Shown here in pieces: positions 1 to 14,673 of a stretch of DNA of 64,000 nt (positions are counted from its first letter, which is position 1; every line of letters begins with the position of its first letter). The stretch is from contig KL197716.1 in assembly GCA_000697665.1 (NCBI GenBank), forward strand, positions 1,185,878-1,249,877. The letters run 5' to 3'. Origin of the DNA: Jaapia argillacea MUCL 33604. Lineage: Eukaryota; Basidiomycota; Agaricomycetes; Jaapiales; Jaapiaceae. The translations under genes and the position numbers were made by a program. Below the pieces are notes generated by a model. It had not been told where the DNA came from and did not search any database. It saw nothing but the letters and a program-made list of their open reading frames with translations.

Positions 1-2250
1 GAGAGAACATACCGCGAATCTACCATGGCAGTCAAGACGGGCATAATACATTCTTTCCGGACTTTGAAAAAGTCCCCATAACGTGCAACAGTCTCAAAGA
101 ATTGCATGGCTACTGTCCGATGTGGATATCCAGAGATTCCCGAGCTCACGAGAGTATACAACATCTCGCCGTGGTGAGTGAGAGGATACTCCGAGTAATC
201 GGTCTCTTTCCTCTTTTCGCGTGGAACCACAGGAGCTTGACAAAAAGCTGCTCTGCCCTTGCCTCCCGCTGTCACGGCCGAGGGGTCAACAGTGGGAAAG
301 GAATAGCGAAGTGAAAAGCGTACATTTATTGATCTCTCCAAACATATAGACGAGAAACACGGCAAGTTCTGCATCATGCCACTTGATCGACACCCCGTTT
401 TGGTACGCAGTGAACGTATTTAATACTAATGTTCGAACAGCATCGGTAACGAGGTCCTGATCAATAACCAGGACTGCGTCCATAAACGTTCGTAGATCCT
501 GCAAATGATCATCTGGGTTCAGATTTAAGAAATGGTGGCTCGTCAAGAATGCACAACATACTTTTCGGAGGCCTTCAAAGGCAGCTTTATCGTCCTCATC
601 CATATCATCGGGATCAGAATCCAGATCCCATTTCATCTTTTCCAGGATGACGCGAAGTAGAGATGCGAGGAATGAACGCTTCGAGTCTTCAATGGGCTCC
701 GAAGATATTTTCCTGCTCTTCTTGTACTACGAGGATGGCGACGTTAAAAAGTGGTGAAAATACAAATAATAAATAACCTCACATTTGAAAGGAGCGTTTG
801 TAGCATCGGGAACACAGTGGAAGATGTGTCGTCGTATTCATCCGACATGAAACGGAGCATCACCGGAAGGACCTCTTCCAGTAAACGAGAACCTTCGGAG
901 CGAATCTCCTCGTTCGAACACTCCTGTTGTTCGACTGGATATTAGTGTGGCATTATCGATTAGGTTTGGACTTACCTCGACGACTTTCATCAGCTCCAAG
1001 CCGAGGACGTTGAGCAACTTCCCGAGCGCTTCCCGATAGGATTCCTCCCCCTCGTCAATATCATCCCCTCGGTTCTCCTGCTCTTGCCTCGTTTTCGACT
1101 CGAGAGCGCCCAATACCTGGCCCAAAGACAAGACTTTGATGAGTTGTAGTTTGTCGGATGGCTCTTTGAGGCCTTTCGCTACAATACGAAGCAAGGCAAC
1201 ACATGTTGCAAGACGGATGGGAAGAGAGGGATCCGACAGTAGGCTGAATAGCAGGGGAATTGTTGTTGGAGTGACAGTCAAATTGATGTCGATCCAGCCT
1301 GCAGAAATCAGAGTAGGCTTCAAAAATCGCTGGGCAACAAAAGAAAACGGCCCATACCAACATAGGATCCAAAAGTCCGGATTCCCCAGTCTACCACCTC
1401 TTCTGCACTGACTAGATCACGGTCTGCAGCAGCGGTATCCCCTCCTTTTCTCAATTTCGTCATCCGTTCCGCGCTATTCGCTACAATCGTGAGCACAGCT
1501 TCGTTAATACGAGCGGCATCTCGCTCTCTAACGGCATCTCGCACTCGAGTATCACGAGATTGACGAGTAGCGTCGTATTGTCGGGCGGATTTTAACATCT
1601 GGTCAGCCACTTCTCCCGATATTTCGAGGATAAGGTGGAAGAAGAGTAACGAAACGTGAGGGTTGAAGGTAGGTTGGGATGATGACTCCGCTGGTCGGAT
1701 GAGGGAAAAGAGATCTGTGAGGAATGTCGGCCACTGGTCCATATAGGTGCAGAGAAAGAATAAGGTGAGGGTATGCGAGAATTTGTTTCGCAAGACTGTG
1801 AATGAAGTCAAACGTGGCTGTAGAGAGTTCAGGATCCAAGACGTACAGGGAGCACTAGTTTCTGCTGGGCCGTATAGGTACTCTGATTGGATGTACGAAA
1901 CGAAAGATTGCTGTAGCGTTTGGAAACATTCATCGTCGAGGGGCTCAAAGCTGGACGCAATCAAGAGAGAGATGAATTTTTATGTGAGGACTGAGAGGGT
2001 GAACCCGTACTCACCGATTGTCCAGGAAGTCATCTAACACTCGCAACGCAAAGAATCTAACTTGCGGAGGGTACTTTCGTGTCCCATCGGGCGTGCCATC
2101 GACGAACAAGGCCAGAGCTTGTCTCCAGGTATTACTGGCATTCTGCTGAACCGTCGACAGATATTCAAGGGCTTGCTGGTGCAGTGAAGCTTGCGTATGA
2201 TCCGATGCAATTAAGATGGCTTGGACGATCTGATTCAATTCGTGGTCCAT
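1..2250 (-). CDS. los1: Exportin-T (tRNA nuclear export receptor), C-terminal part beyond the window
   Basis: Importin-beta-family karyopherin that exports mature tRNA from the nucleus with Ran-GTP. The start is the ATG at 2250 (MDHELNQIVQAILIAS); the upstream in-frame stretch looks non-coding. Visible exons, read on the minus strand, are about 2250-2015, 1950-1847, 1795-1358, 1298-976, 923-783, 726-324 and 268-13, all joined by GT-AG introns that keep frame. Family-typical stretches are ALRVLDDFLDNR near the start, RNKFSHTLTLFFLCTY, YVGWIDINLTV across one splice, and NEEIRSEGSRLLEEV followed by FMSDEYDDTSSTVFPML. The last exon reads through YPHRTVAMQFFETVARYGDF to a donor at 12, so the C-terminal third lies off the window. 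Exon joins are inferred by eye; the family assignment is secure. Confidence 0.93.
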
Positions 2251-2636
2251 AATGTTCGGAATCGTGCCCACTACTCTTCGTATCGGGTACCAAATCTTGA
2301 ATGTGTCCTTGACGTGTTCAGTCACGAAAATATATCCAGAATGATTTGAGGAAGTAGCCTTTGATTCAGTGGGAGATGACTCGGAGGACTGCAAGAGAGC
2401 TCAGAAATTTCTGTGTCGCGTGAGATCAGATCGGTCACTGGCCCAGCTTCGCTGAAGATATCATTGTCATTATGTATGGAATGGTTCTTTCAAAAGGCAT
2501 TTAGTAATTGTTACCTGAGCACGAGCGGTGTATGTAAGTTAGCGGCACAAGATGAAAGAAAGATTCAAAGATGACACCCAGAATTCACTGGGGAGTTCTG
2601 GGGAGAGAGGTACTGATACATAAAACTGGAACAAAA

Positions 2637-5600
2637 TTACAACGTGTCCAGAAAAGATTTCAGAGCAGTGACGTCCAACACGACCAACTGGGTATTGTCA
2701 TAGAGCAGGGCGATTCTATCGCCATGGGAAGCCATCAATCGTCGATACTCAGGTTGAATCCAACAAAGTCTTTTCTTGTTGCCAGGCGTCAGGGTGTATA
2801 GCCAGCCATCCTCCAAGGAAAAGAATGGCCAAGAAAGTTTTGCTAGATCCACGCGTACGACGTTCACCGGAACACCATGCAAGGTGTATCCAGTTGCCGA
2901 ACCTCGGCGAGGGGTGTCCCAGAGTTCCACAGTCTCGTCGGCTGAGCTCGCTATGATGCCAGTACCCGTCTGGGAGAATCTGAGAGTGTCACTCAATTGG
3001 TCGCTGTCTCCGGATTCGTAGATGCATTCTGCGGTTGTGACGTTCCATACTTGGACGTTGTTGAACTCGGAAATTGCAACGAGATGTCTGGTGAAGGTGG
3101 CGGAAATAATCTGGATTCGTGGTATTCCCGACCTCGCTTCCATTTTGAACTGATGAGCTGGAGTTTGGGAAACCCCAGACGACTTGCTTGCGCCACAACG
3201 CCATAACGGAACCGTCAGGGCATCGTCTCCTGACACAATATACTCTTCATCCAGGGAGAAAGCAAGACATGTGATGACAGATTGGTTGTAGTATACGTGA
3301 ATTTGTTCTCCTGTGGAAGCATTCCACAACCGGATTGTCCCGTCGCTCGACCCAGATGCCAACTGTGCCGCATCTTGGGAAAAGATCGCTACCTGCACAA
3401 GCCCAGTGTGCCCGGCGAACGTCCCGAGACATTTGCCATTAGTGGACCACATCCGAAGGGTAGTGTCAGCTGACCCAGACAGGATGCGAGTGTTGTCCCA
3501 AGAGAACTGGATGCAAGGGATCCAATCAAGGTGACCCTTCATCCTCCCAATACACACCAATGTAGCCATATTCCAGAGGGATACCGTGCCTGACCGAGAT
3601 CCAGATGCAAACTGAGTGCCATCTGGTGAAAACGCCACTGCATCCACACGATCGGGGGTGGCTTTATCGTTGGGAGGGTGGGATATATCCCATAGCCTCA
3701 GGGATGCGGAGGCTATGGAAGCGACACGACGGTCGTCGGGAGAGAAGACTACGCCATGAACAGGATAAAGTGCGGGGAATGTTTGGAGTGGTGTTTTGGT
3801 GGCTGATTGCCAAATACAAACAGCACCATCAGCGTCTCCAGATACAAGATGATTGCCATCCACAGAGAATGCAACAGACTGGAAGCTTGCCCCAACCGGG
3901 TCGGATCGAAATACGCGGAGAAGACGCCCGTTTGTAACAGCCCATACATTCAAGGTGCCATCTCCTGACCCGGATACGAACTGGGTACCATCAGGAGAAA
4001 AGGCGACGCAAGAGGCGAACCGTTGGAATACTCGCACTTCATTGCCAGTCAAGGTGTCCCAAAGTCGAATGGTATCATCGCCAGCGGTTAGAATCCGAGA
4101 ACCATCTGGAGAAAACACAATAGCACGGACAGTACCAGTGTGTCCGACCAAAGGCTGGATATGTGCTCCGCTGATGGCATCCCAGAGATGAACAACATAC
4201 CCTCGCTCGCTGCTCGAGACGGCGTAAGTGCGAAGGGGTGCGAAAACCAAGGCCGCGATTCCATCACATTGAGGAGGACATTGGCTTATCAGTACCTCTG
4301 CGCCAGAGCGAGCATCCCATAGTCGAGCGGTGCCATCGTTACCGCCTGAAAGGATGTACAGATCATCCGGAGAGAAAATGGCTTTCGTAACGGCCCCTCG
4401 GTGCCCCCGGCACGCCAGGAGGACAGTACCAGTGACAGCATCCCATATTCGAACCTCGCCATTTCGTGCTCCCGAAACGATGTAAGAGCCGTCTGAGGAG
4501 AAGGAGACAGACAGCACGCTATCTGGGAAAGTTAAGGTCTGCAAACGCGGAGATCATCCTGTCTCTGCGTCTTTCCACACTGTGATCGATTGCAAGGAAT
4601 TCTCGGGGTATAATTGTCGAAGGCGGGCCGTCGTGGGGGTGAATGGGAGTGCTGAGGAGTACGTTTGCAGGCAAGAGACACCGATGACGGGGAAGAATTC
4701 AAGGAGAAATCTTTCACAGTCGTAAAGCGTCTCGACTATGTCACGCGCATAATCGATCCGCGACTGGGGGATGAACATAAGAGATCATCGAGAGTGGAAA
4801 TGATGAAAGCGTACTTCGAGAAAACCTCGGGCGTCATGGAGGGCTCGTATTGCACCTGAAAGTGCACCAAGTACGCTGCAAACTTCGATCCAGAAGAGCA
4901 AACGCTTCGTACAGAATTCCCGTAATGAATCCAAAATTGCGACAGAAACGGAGCCTCGCTTGAGATGAGAGGCCCAATGACAGCACGCATACTGCACGTA
5001 GGGAGGAATACGAGTTTGGATGCGCTCCGGAAGGTCGGAGATATCCACATTGTTCTTTCGTGGATCCCTGATGTCGCACATATCTCGCCGAAGCTGAACC
5101 ATGGCAAGCATACATTGCCGAAAGAGGAGAGTATGCTGCATTTGGGGAGCGAGTGTGAATGTATTGTTGGTGCAACGTGAAGGGTCCGTGATGAACTCTG
5201 CGAACGTGGGGTGAATGATCTGGATGGGTCGGTCGTCCGTGTCGGGAACCATGGCGACCGAGTGCAGATGCTTCAGTGTAGCACGAACACTGTGTAAAGG
5301 AACACCCAGCAAGTGCTTGAGGTCGAGTGGAGACAAGGGATCTTGTAAGAGGACAACGGAGCCAAGGACCGCCTTGAGGCGACCTGCCAGCTCCTTGGAA
5401 ATCTGCGGGAAAGCATTGTCCAATACTTGTAGATACAAGCTATCAAGGTGCTGATGAGGAGATGACCCCGATATTCTTGCCGTGTGGAGGAGGCGGTGTA
5501 ACTGATCAACTGGGTCGCTATAATTCTTATCTTCGATAAAGACGACGGTGGTGGCAGCGAAGATGAAGAGGCCCCCAGACATTTGCGTCAGGGCGTTGAT

Positions 5601-7290
5601 ATCGTTCTCGGATGGCCAGGGGTTTTCAATGTCGTATGACCCTCGGATCTCGCCGAGCCGTTGGCAGAAGTAGCGCCTGATATCTGTTTCAACAACGTCC
5701 AGCCCGACGTCGTGTAGACGTAGCTGGTTAGTTACGGGTTGCAATCTGTCGGATGCGAACCCCGTCGTGATATTGTGCTCCGGACGACTAGTGATCAAGA
5801 ATTTCAGGGGAGAGAGTGTTTCGAGGTGCAAGGAGAGAGAGGACAACACGAGTGAGGTCGATTGGTCGTCCTTGCATTCATCCAACGCATCCACCACAAC
5901 TATGCATGGAGGGAAGTCTACCATACGCATAGGCTCCACAATGAGTTCTTCGATCTGCCGAGAGACACTCCCATAGACGACCAACGGATCAACTTTCAGC
6001 GCCTCGGAGACGGCGGCTCTGAATGGAGGATGGTAGATTCCCAGTTGATACGCGATGGTGTTGAACACAAACATTGGGTCGCTGCATTGGGCGTTGTCAC
6101 GGGAGCAGAAGAAGCTTGCCCCAAGATTCCCAGCACCGTGGCACTCCTGAGCCACTGTATAGGCGATGGTTGTCTTCCCGGTTCCCGCCAATCCATTAAT
6201 CCAAAATATAGTAGGTTCAGACTTCACACCTTCGTGGCCACCAGGAGTGTCTCCCATCCATTCGCGAACTTGGGTAAGAACGCCAACCCTTGTACCTTCC
6301 AGGCAAGGTCTTCGCTGCTCTCGATAGTCATAACGGGCAGCGACAGCGCAAAGAGGAATGGAAGCGCCTTTGTCAATATCAGACGGCGTCGATCTGAATT
6401 GAAAGAGAATGGGCTTGGCGCTCACCATCTGATTCGGCGGCCAAACGCAATTGCTGAATGGGGTGAGATGGCGGACCTCGTATACACCAATATGAGGGAA
6501 ACATAGTTGGATATCTCCCCGGATACCGTCTAATTTGTGCTCCACTCGAACCGCGCTCTCCTTTTGAAAACGAGCTTGTTTCTGAGACAGGGTAAGCAAA
6601 GTATCCCGAGGACAACAATTTAAGATCCCACATCAAGCGCAAATTCGATGGCCAGCGATCCCTCAACCTAATGTGCAGATATTAGGAGACGATGAGAGGA
6701 GTGGACGTGAACGTTGACACCAACCAGAAAGCTGTGAATTGCCCATGTTATTGACTGGACGATTCCAGTGATTGCGCCGGCATCGTCATCGCTGCTAATG
6801 AAGCGCATCAAACGCGAATGAGACTTGAGCTTCTGCGACTCCTCGGCGGCTAGGCTCCAAGCTCTAGATGTTGCAATCAATAGGTAGTAGGAAGCTCGTT
6901 GGACGAAGTAGGTGCAGACCGTAAAAGACTTTCGATTCTACTTTTCATGGCATCCGACACAGAACCTCCATGCAAAGCTTGGTTGTTTTGGATCATGGTG
7001 GTCAACCGAGGGAGGTATTCCGAAAGTGTCCTCAGATCATCCACATTCTGAGAGGTTTTCTACCACGTCAACAGGTTAGAGAGAGGCAGGTGCGTGATTG
7101 ACATATGGCATACCTGAAGTTTATTCACCACCAGCGACAATGCGGACAGGCCAGGCTTGAGGCCAGGGACGTTCACAGCATCGGCGACTGATCCAAGGAC
7201 GTCCAGTGATGTCTGTACCAGCTTGACAGTAACCTTTCCCCGACTTCTTTTCTCCTCGCCGCTTTTCCGCGTGCCCTTCAAGCTATCCAT
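2637..7290 (-). CDS. STAND/NLR-like protein: HeLo-like N-terminus, NACHT NTPase, WD40 repeats
   Basis: Signal-transducing NTPase of the fungal NACHT-WD40 class, usually tied to self/non-self recognition or regulated cell death. Exons inferred: 7290-7114, 7059-6920, 6862-6725, 6667-6632, 6581-4815, 4763-4581 and 4538-2637. The first ~130 residues (DAVNVPGLKPGLSALSLVV, then NVDDLRTLSEYLPRL) are helical and resemble the MLKL-NTD/HeLo-like adaptor domain seen in mushroom STAND proteins. The NACHT part has Walker A GLAGTGKTTIA, Walker B CIVVVDALDEC and LKFLITSRPE. A linker ending SALPFTPTTARL precedes about 13-14 WD40 repeats (for example FSPDGSRILTAGDDTIRLWD), enough for two propellers. An in-frame TGA at 4556-4554 falls between linker and propeller; it is removed only if a 42 bp intron (4580-4539) is spliced, otherwise the gene is broken. 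Gene ends with stop at 2637. Confidence 0.85.
4539..4580 (-). other. Putative 42 bp intron (or disabling stop) inside the STAND gene
   Basis: On the minus strand this stretch begins GTGTGG and ends TTTGCAG, is 42 bp and keeps frame, and contains the in-frame TGA at 4556-4554. Without splicing the NACHT and WD40 parts are separate reading frames. The length is at the lower edge of what fungal introns reach, and the donor is weak. Confidence 0.45.
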
Positions 7291-7532
7291 AATATACAGA
7301 TTCGCGAGGGCGGCACTTCGGGCTGGTCACCAAGTCGATGGGATAACATCAAACGAGAGTTTGACATGTTGGCAGAAGAACACTCCTGCGAAAGAACCAC
7401 AGCGGGCGTCAATCACGAAGGTTCGAATGAGGATATCTGGATTGATGCCAAGTTATATACTACTTACTTGGATGCCAAAGTAAGTATGCCAACGTAACTG
7501 AAGAGGCAACACACACAGAAGCAAGTGTCTAA

Positions 7533-9204
7533 TCAAAAATCAAGAACATAGAATTCACCTGTGAATAAACCAAGACACAACCTCCCAGTCACCTCATCGA
7601 AAGCGAGGGAACGACAAGCGCTTGGTCGAAAAGGAAGAACAGGATATTCGGGGAGCAATACTCCTACTTTGTATGTACTGGATATACCGTTCGTCGAGAG
7701 AGCAGACAGCTTCATAACCTTCACTTCCTCTGTCTCCAAATTCCTGTCAAGCCACACGGCTCGACGCCCCTCAACACCGATCTGCACACGTTCTGCCGTT
7801 TGGGCAGATGGGACCATCGCAATACTGGGAGAAACCGCGAATCGGGTTCCGTGGTTGTGACCTTTCGTGCAATTTGTCGACTTGGTACAACGGAGGGGCA
7901 CACGTGCGGCGTAGAGGCGAGATGGCACGCCTTCGAGAAATCGGAATGTGAGGAAGGTCAGAGTTGGAGGCGTGGTGGACGACGGTGAGCCTAGCAGCTC
8001 GCTGGCTTTGGACGTGAAGAAAGTCATTGCTTGGGGGAGTTTCGCTACGACACAATCCAAAATGGGATCTCCTAAGTCGTCTTGCTGAAAGGTTTGACCG
8101 ACGGGCGTATATGAAGACATTCGTCCATGGCCCTTCATCAACATGCAAATAGGGAGATTGTACGTTCGAACGACGAGGGCATCATCCATTGATCCAACAA
8201 ACACAATCTGATCGGAAAAGAGCCTCATTTCCCACCGAGACAGACACTGACAACATTCCAAGTCAGGCTCCAGACTGGGCGTTGATGACTATGCTCACCT
8301 CTTTGGGCTGGATGTTAATCCAACATTGAGCGTCGGTAAGGGTATTGATGAGGCAGACGCGGTGTGTCGTGTTAGGTCCCACTGAGACCTCCACCAAGCT
8401 GGCGGCTACAAGATTGTCGCAAATCGAAACATGATAAAATATCCCCGCAGCCCCATGCGGTTTGCCGATACGGTTTCGCAGACGTGGTTGGTCGAGAATG
8501 GAATAGTCGCTTGCAAGCCGTTCTCCCAAGGGGACCTCATAAATTTGCAGCAACCTGGAAAGGTGTTGGTAATGATCGACCAACGGCGGTAAATTCACTC
8601 ACTCCTCGCTGTTCATCATTACCGTGAGGGCAACGAGGGCAATGGCCTCGTCCCTGCTGATGCGTGCAGCATATTGGTAAAAATATCCAGGTGCTTCAAA
8701 ACACGCCGCGCGATAGACATCTGTGATGTCTTTCAACGACCATATGGTGATGGTAGTTGATATTCTTCCCCGCAGTCGATTCCGTTGCGCAGTGACAAGC
8801 CACCTGCCACCACAAGACAGTTGCATCTCGTCGATGGACATGTCAGCAATCCCATAGCGTACGGGAGTCAGTCGTTTGATTCGTGACGTGGCCTTTTGCC
8901 AGTTTCTTTCGAGACGCAGAGCCTCGACGGCTGTTTGTTGAATTTCGGCTCCTTTGAGAGAAGAAAGGGTACGATCGGGAGGGACATCCAATGCAAGTCC
9001 GAGGTTGGACGCCAATTGATGCCAAAGGTAGTCCAAAGACCCCACTACGTGTAAAACACGACATGTCTGCGTGGTATGAGACCTAGTCACAGAAGCGCCA
9101 CAGAAGGTTGGTGAACTTGCCTGCTTCAGCGAAAGAGCGTCGATGATAGATAGGCGCAAGAATATTTCGAGGAGAATATCCTCTGGAAGGGCAGAGAAAG
9201 CCAT
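7533..9204 (-). CDS. F-box protein with a beta-propeller-like C-terminal region
   Basis: Likely substrate adaptor of an SCF ubiquitin ligase. The ATG at 9204 gives MAFSALPEDILLEIFLRL, a clear F-box start, continuing after the first splice as SLKQTCRVLHVVGSLDYLW. Exons: 9204-9121, 9066-8603, 8554-8299 and 8246-7533. The first intron (9120-9067, 54 bp) begins GCAAGT, a GC-AG intron; it is a multiple of three but its translation does not fit the F-box. The rest (~500 residues) has repeated strand-like segments such as TTITIWSLKDITDVYRA and LCLGLFTGEFYVLDF, as in the large F-box families of Agaricomycetes whose C-terminal part is thought to be propeller-like. Substrate unknown. It shares a 193 bp divergent promoter region with the next gene. 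Confidence 0.85.
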
Positions 9205-9397
9205 ATCCAGGCCAACTGTAGGCAAAAACAGTTCCGAATGAACATTGAGATAGGTTGAGGAGACGCTTACGGACCGGACACGATAAGGTCTGATAGGCGC
9301 GCATAGGGGCAATTGCCGGCAAAGGCCTGTGGCTCGGACTGGACTACTTAAAGCGATTCCTTCCCTTCGTTAGCCCTTGCCCATCACCTCTTGTCTC

Positions 9398-11796
9398 ATG
9401 CCTCCACAGCCAGAACTCGCAAATTATTCAGTTCTCTCAGAATATGAAGAGTCTTCGGACTCGGATTGGCTCGATATAGCCAGTAACCGGGACACAGACA
9501 CTGAGTCAGTCATCTCCCGGGACGATCAGGAGGGTACCGACGACGGACGTCCATCAAGTCGCTCTTCTTTCAGCCAGGAGAGCGCAAGAGAAGGGGGCGT
9601 TGAGAGATGGGAGGGTGTCATCGAGGACAGCGGTGATGAAAGCGAATACGGAGAAGCACCGCTTACGTCGACGTCGACCACTGCGGAGGCTCAGGACACC
9701 GCCCATGCCAGTCGCACTTCTCTGGTTGACGAAGACCCAGCCGAGGAGCAACGATTGAAGGCCGCTCTCGATCAGAGTATGATGAGCACGCTGAGTGCCT
9801 CTCGTTCAAGCTCTCACGTCCATTCGTCTGTCCACTCTGCTGGGGACCTCAGATTGTCATTCCCTGACCCTCTTACAAGCTCCCGAGACGATTTAAATAG
9901 GTCCTACGACGATGTCTCTCAGTCAGAGGTCGAGTTTACGACCGATGCTGAGCCCCTCACCACCGACGCTGAAGCGATTACCACCGATGTCACGATCACA
10001 ACCGCGGCTGCTGTGGATGTCGGTTCCTTCACCGTGCCTGAGGTCCCGCAGGTTGAACCTCTCGCGGAGACTCCTGTGATCAAAGCTGACCTAGCTATGG
10101 TGCTTTACGGGTATTCTTCGGCAGCGAGTTGGTCATTTGTGGACAAGCTTCTCGACAAGGCTGTGATTGGTGCTGGATTCACCATGTCCCCAGCCGTTTC
10201 GAGGGTACCTCGCGTGCACACCCGTCGGATTTCCGAGAACATTTCTCCAGAAGGGCCGTCCGTGCGTCATACTTTGACCGTTGTCGACAAGACTGTGACC
10301 AGAGATGCCGCCGAACAGGTAAGTACTTGGTCTTTGTCGCTATGTATCCTGACCACAACAGAATTTTCAGCCGAGTGTGGAGATTTCTCCAGACCGGCCC
10401 TCGTTGGCGATCATCTTCCTCCCTTCGTCCTTGACTAGCGTACCAGACCATACATTCTACCTTCCGGTCTTGGTGCCACCTTCCTCCATGCTCAACTCTT
10501 TTTCGAAAGAGATTGAGAAGAATGCGGCCCAGCACAGATGGGCGTCCTTGGGCATCCCATCTGCCAAGGTGCTCTCCCTCGGCGAAGGCAACTCTTCCAT
10601 CATGGATGCGTCGGAGTTGGACAACTTGGAGCCGGAGATCGTCTATCGACAAATGACGCCGTTCTTCCGCCCCAAGAAGCTTGTCAAAGTCGGCAAGGAC
10701 CAGATCCCAGCTGCTCACATCATGACTGTGTAGGCATTGTCATTTTTCGTCCATTCTCCTCAGTGCTCAACCTTTGTTCTCCTTGTTTAGGCTCATCTTT
10801 CTCTTGTCGATACTGCTGGGATACTCTTTCAACGATCCTCATCGAGCTGAAGGACGTATCCCGACTCCCACTGTCGCGGAAGCTCCATCCAGCGCGATCT
10901 CCCATGTGGTCCATTTGACGCCAAACCAGTCAACATCCGCCTCGCCCATGACGCTCACTGGCACCTCTGGAGGGAATCCCTTCCCTCTCGTCCCATCCTC
11001 GCTGAAGGATTTCGCTCTGGCCGTCATCAACCCAGCTCCAGCTCCCGTCTCGACTGAATTCACCAAACGCCAGATTATCCGTCGCTCGCCCTCGGAGAGC
11101 AACGTCGGTGCATCTACCTCCTCTGCCGGTTACGATTGCCCTCACGCCGTCTCCCTTGTCGAGGCCAACAAGGCTTCTACGGATGTGGTCGTTCGCCCAA
11201 CCCCTTCATCTCCGTCTGTTACTCCCGACATCTACGCCAAATCCTTATCACTCTTCACAACTTCCGTGTCGTCCTCTGCGTCCAACGGGAAAGGGAAGGC
11301 TCCAATGACTGCCGACGAGTCGTACGCTTATGCCCTCAGCACTCGGATCGTTGGTTCATTATCCGAAATCTTTGACATCAAAGCTCTCGTCCAAGTGGTC
11401 CACAAGGATGTGAAGGAGCTCGTCGACGCTCTCGACGAGTTAATGCAAGCTATTGGGAGACAGGCTGTGATCATCATCGATCAGAGCAAGAGCACCGCCA
11501 AGACCCTGCGACAGCGATTGGAGGAGAGGAATAATCGCGCTCATGAGCGCGCCAGGCAGTTGAGGGATATTGGGACCAAGTTCGTGCTTGGGGCTGGGGA
11601 ACAATGGAAGAGTCGAGCCCTGAAGGCGAAGGAGCAAGCGAAGGTGTTGAGGACCCGGAGCGAAGGATACTTCACCATGAACCAGAAGCGGGAGAGGAGG
11701 GAGAGAAGGAAGCAACGAGCGGAAAGAAGGGCCAATAATAAGAGGAGCGCCAGCTGTGGTGATATGCCTCTCGAGTTGGTGGACTACGTTTTCTGA
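9398..11796 (+). CDS. Unrecognised protein with one hydrophobic segment and a basic coiled-coil tail
   Basis: I do not recognise this family. Exons 9398-10318, 10371-10729 and 10791-11796 join in frame through GTAAGT...TTTTCAG and GTAGGC...GTTTAG introns. The start is MPPQPELANYSVLSEYEESS. The first ~300 residues are acidic, Ser/Thr-rich and probably disordered. A more conserved-looking stretch includes PDRPSLAIIFLPSSL and QHRWASLGIPSAKVLSLGEG. A single hydrophobic segment spans the second splice (TVLIFLLSILLGYSF). The C-terminal region has long helices (TLRQRLEERNNRAHERARQL) ending in a strongly basic RERRERRKQRAERR run and a final ELVDYVF. The arrangement suggests a single-pass membrane protein with a charged helical tail. 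Expressed divergently from the F-box gene. Confidence 0.75.
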
Positions 11797-12782
11797 TGTT
11801 CGCGATTGTCTTGAATATGTGGACTATGGGTATGTTTTATTCCTATCACTCCTTCCAAGCCTCACTCTGTAATTTTCGATCTGTTGTATCGTGGATATGT
11901 CCCAAGCCATCTTTTCGGAGTGGTAGAAGGCAGTGTCATTATATGTGTTATGTAGCTGCGGTGTACCATTGAATATCATGTTGGTTTCACAAGTATCTCC
12001 TTGATCGTGAAATCGTTCTCGCGCAGTGTAAAACAATGCAAATATTCGTCAAGGGACGGAAAGTTGTCGCCAATGTTTCCCAGGCTGGAGTGAAACTGAA
12101 TGTGTGTAGGGGGTTTGGTGAGTTAAGCTAATCAAGGCTCGAGCGCTGTGCAGCAGAACTGGACGGGGGACTCCGAGCCAGGAGGAAGATGGGCGTGACG
12201 GTGTAACTGACACGTGACTGTGTTACTTGTCACCCTATGGGTCCAATGGGCTCGGGCCGTTGGACTTGGCGACCCCTCAATCACTCCTTCTTACTGTCTC
12301 TCACTTGCTGGTGATAAATCTATGAGAACTTCCACCTTGAGCAGGCTACGGAGCCTTTTCTTAGACCCATCATCACCCTGAAATCAATGCAATCGATTTG
12401 CTTCCTGCTCCAAGGTTATTCTTATGCTTGCATATCAGATACAATCGCATTCAGCTCGGCGAAAGACTACACGTGTTAGGCGGGACTTTGCCTGACCATC
12501 TCCATTTCCCACTGCATCGCTCTTTTAGCTCGAGGCAAAATCTCCTTCATCTCGACGGTATCTCCCTATCCGACTTCTTCCTCTCCCTCGTTGAGTGGTG
12601 CGCTACATATAACCGACGACTGTACGTTTCCTCGCCTTCATCGCGTGCACCCTGGTCATTGGTGTCCAAAAAAACGTCAGAGTGAACAGCTTATCTCTAC
12701 CCAACCTACTCGTGAATTTCACATTGCTTGCACGTTATTCTCTTGCTCTGCTCACCCTCCCTCACTCTCTGGTTGCGTCAGG
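11797..12782. other. Intergenic, 1 kb
   Basis: Holds the 3' region of the preceding gene and the promoter of the glucanase. A pyrimidine-rich stretch (about 12490-12780) directly precedes the glucanase ATG, as is usual for highly expressed fungal genes. I see no further gene. Confidence 0.5.
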
Positions 12783-14673
<1,891 letters not shown>

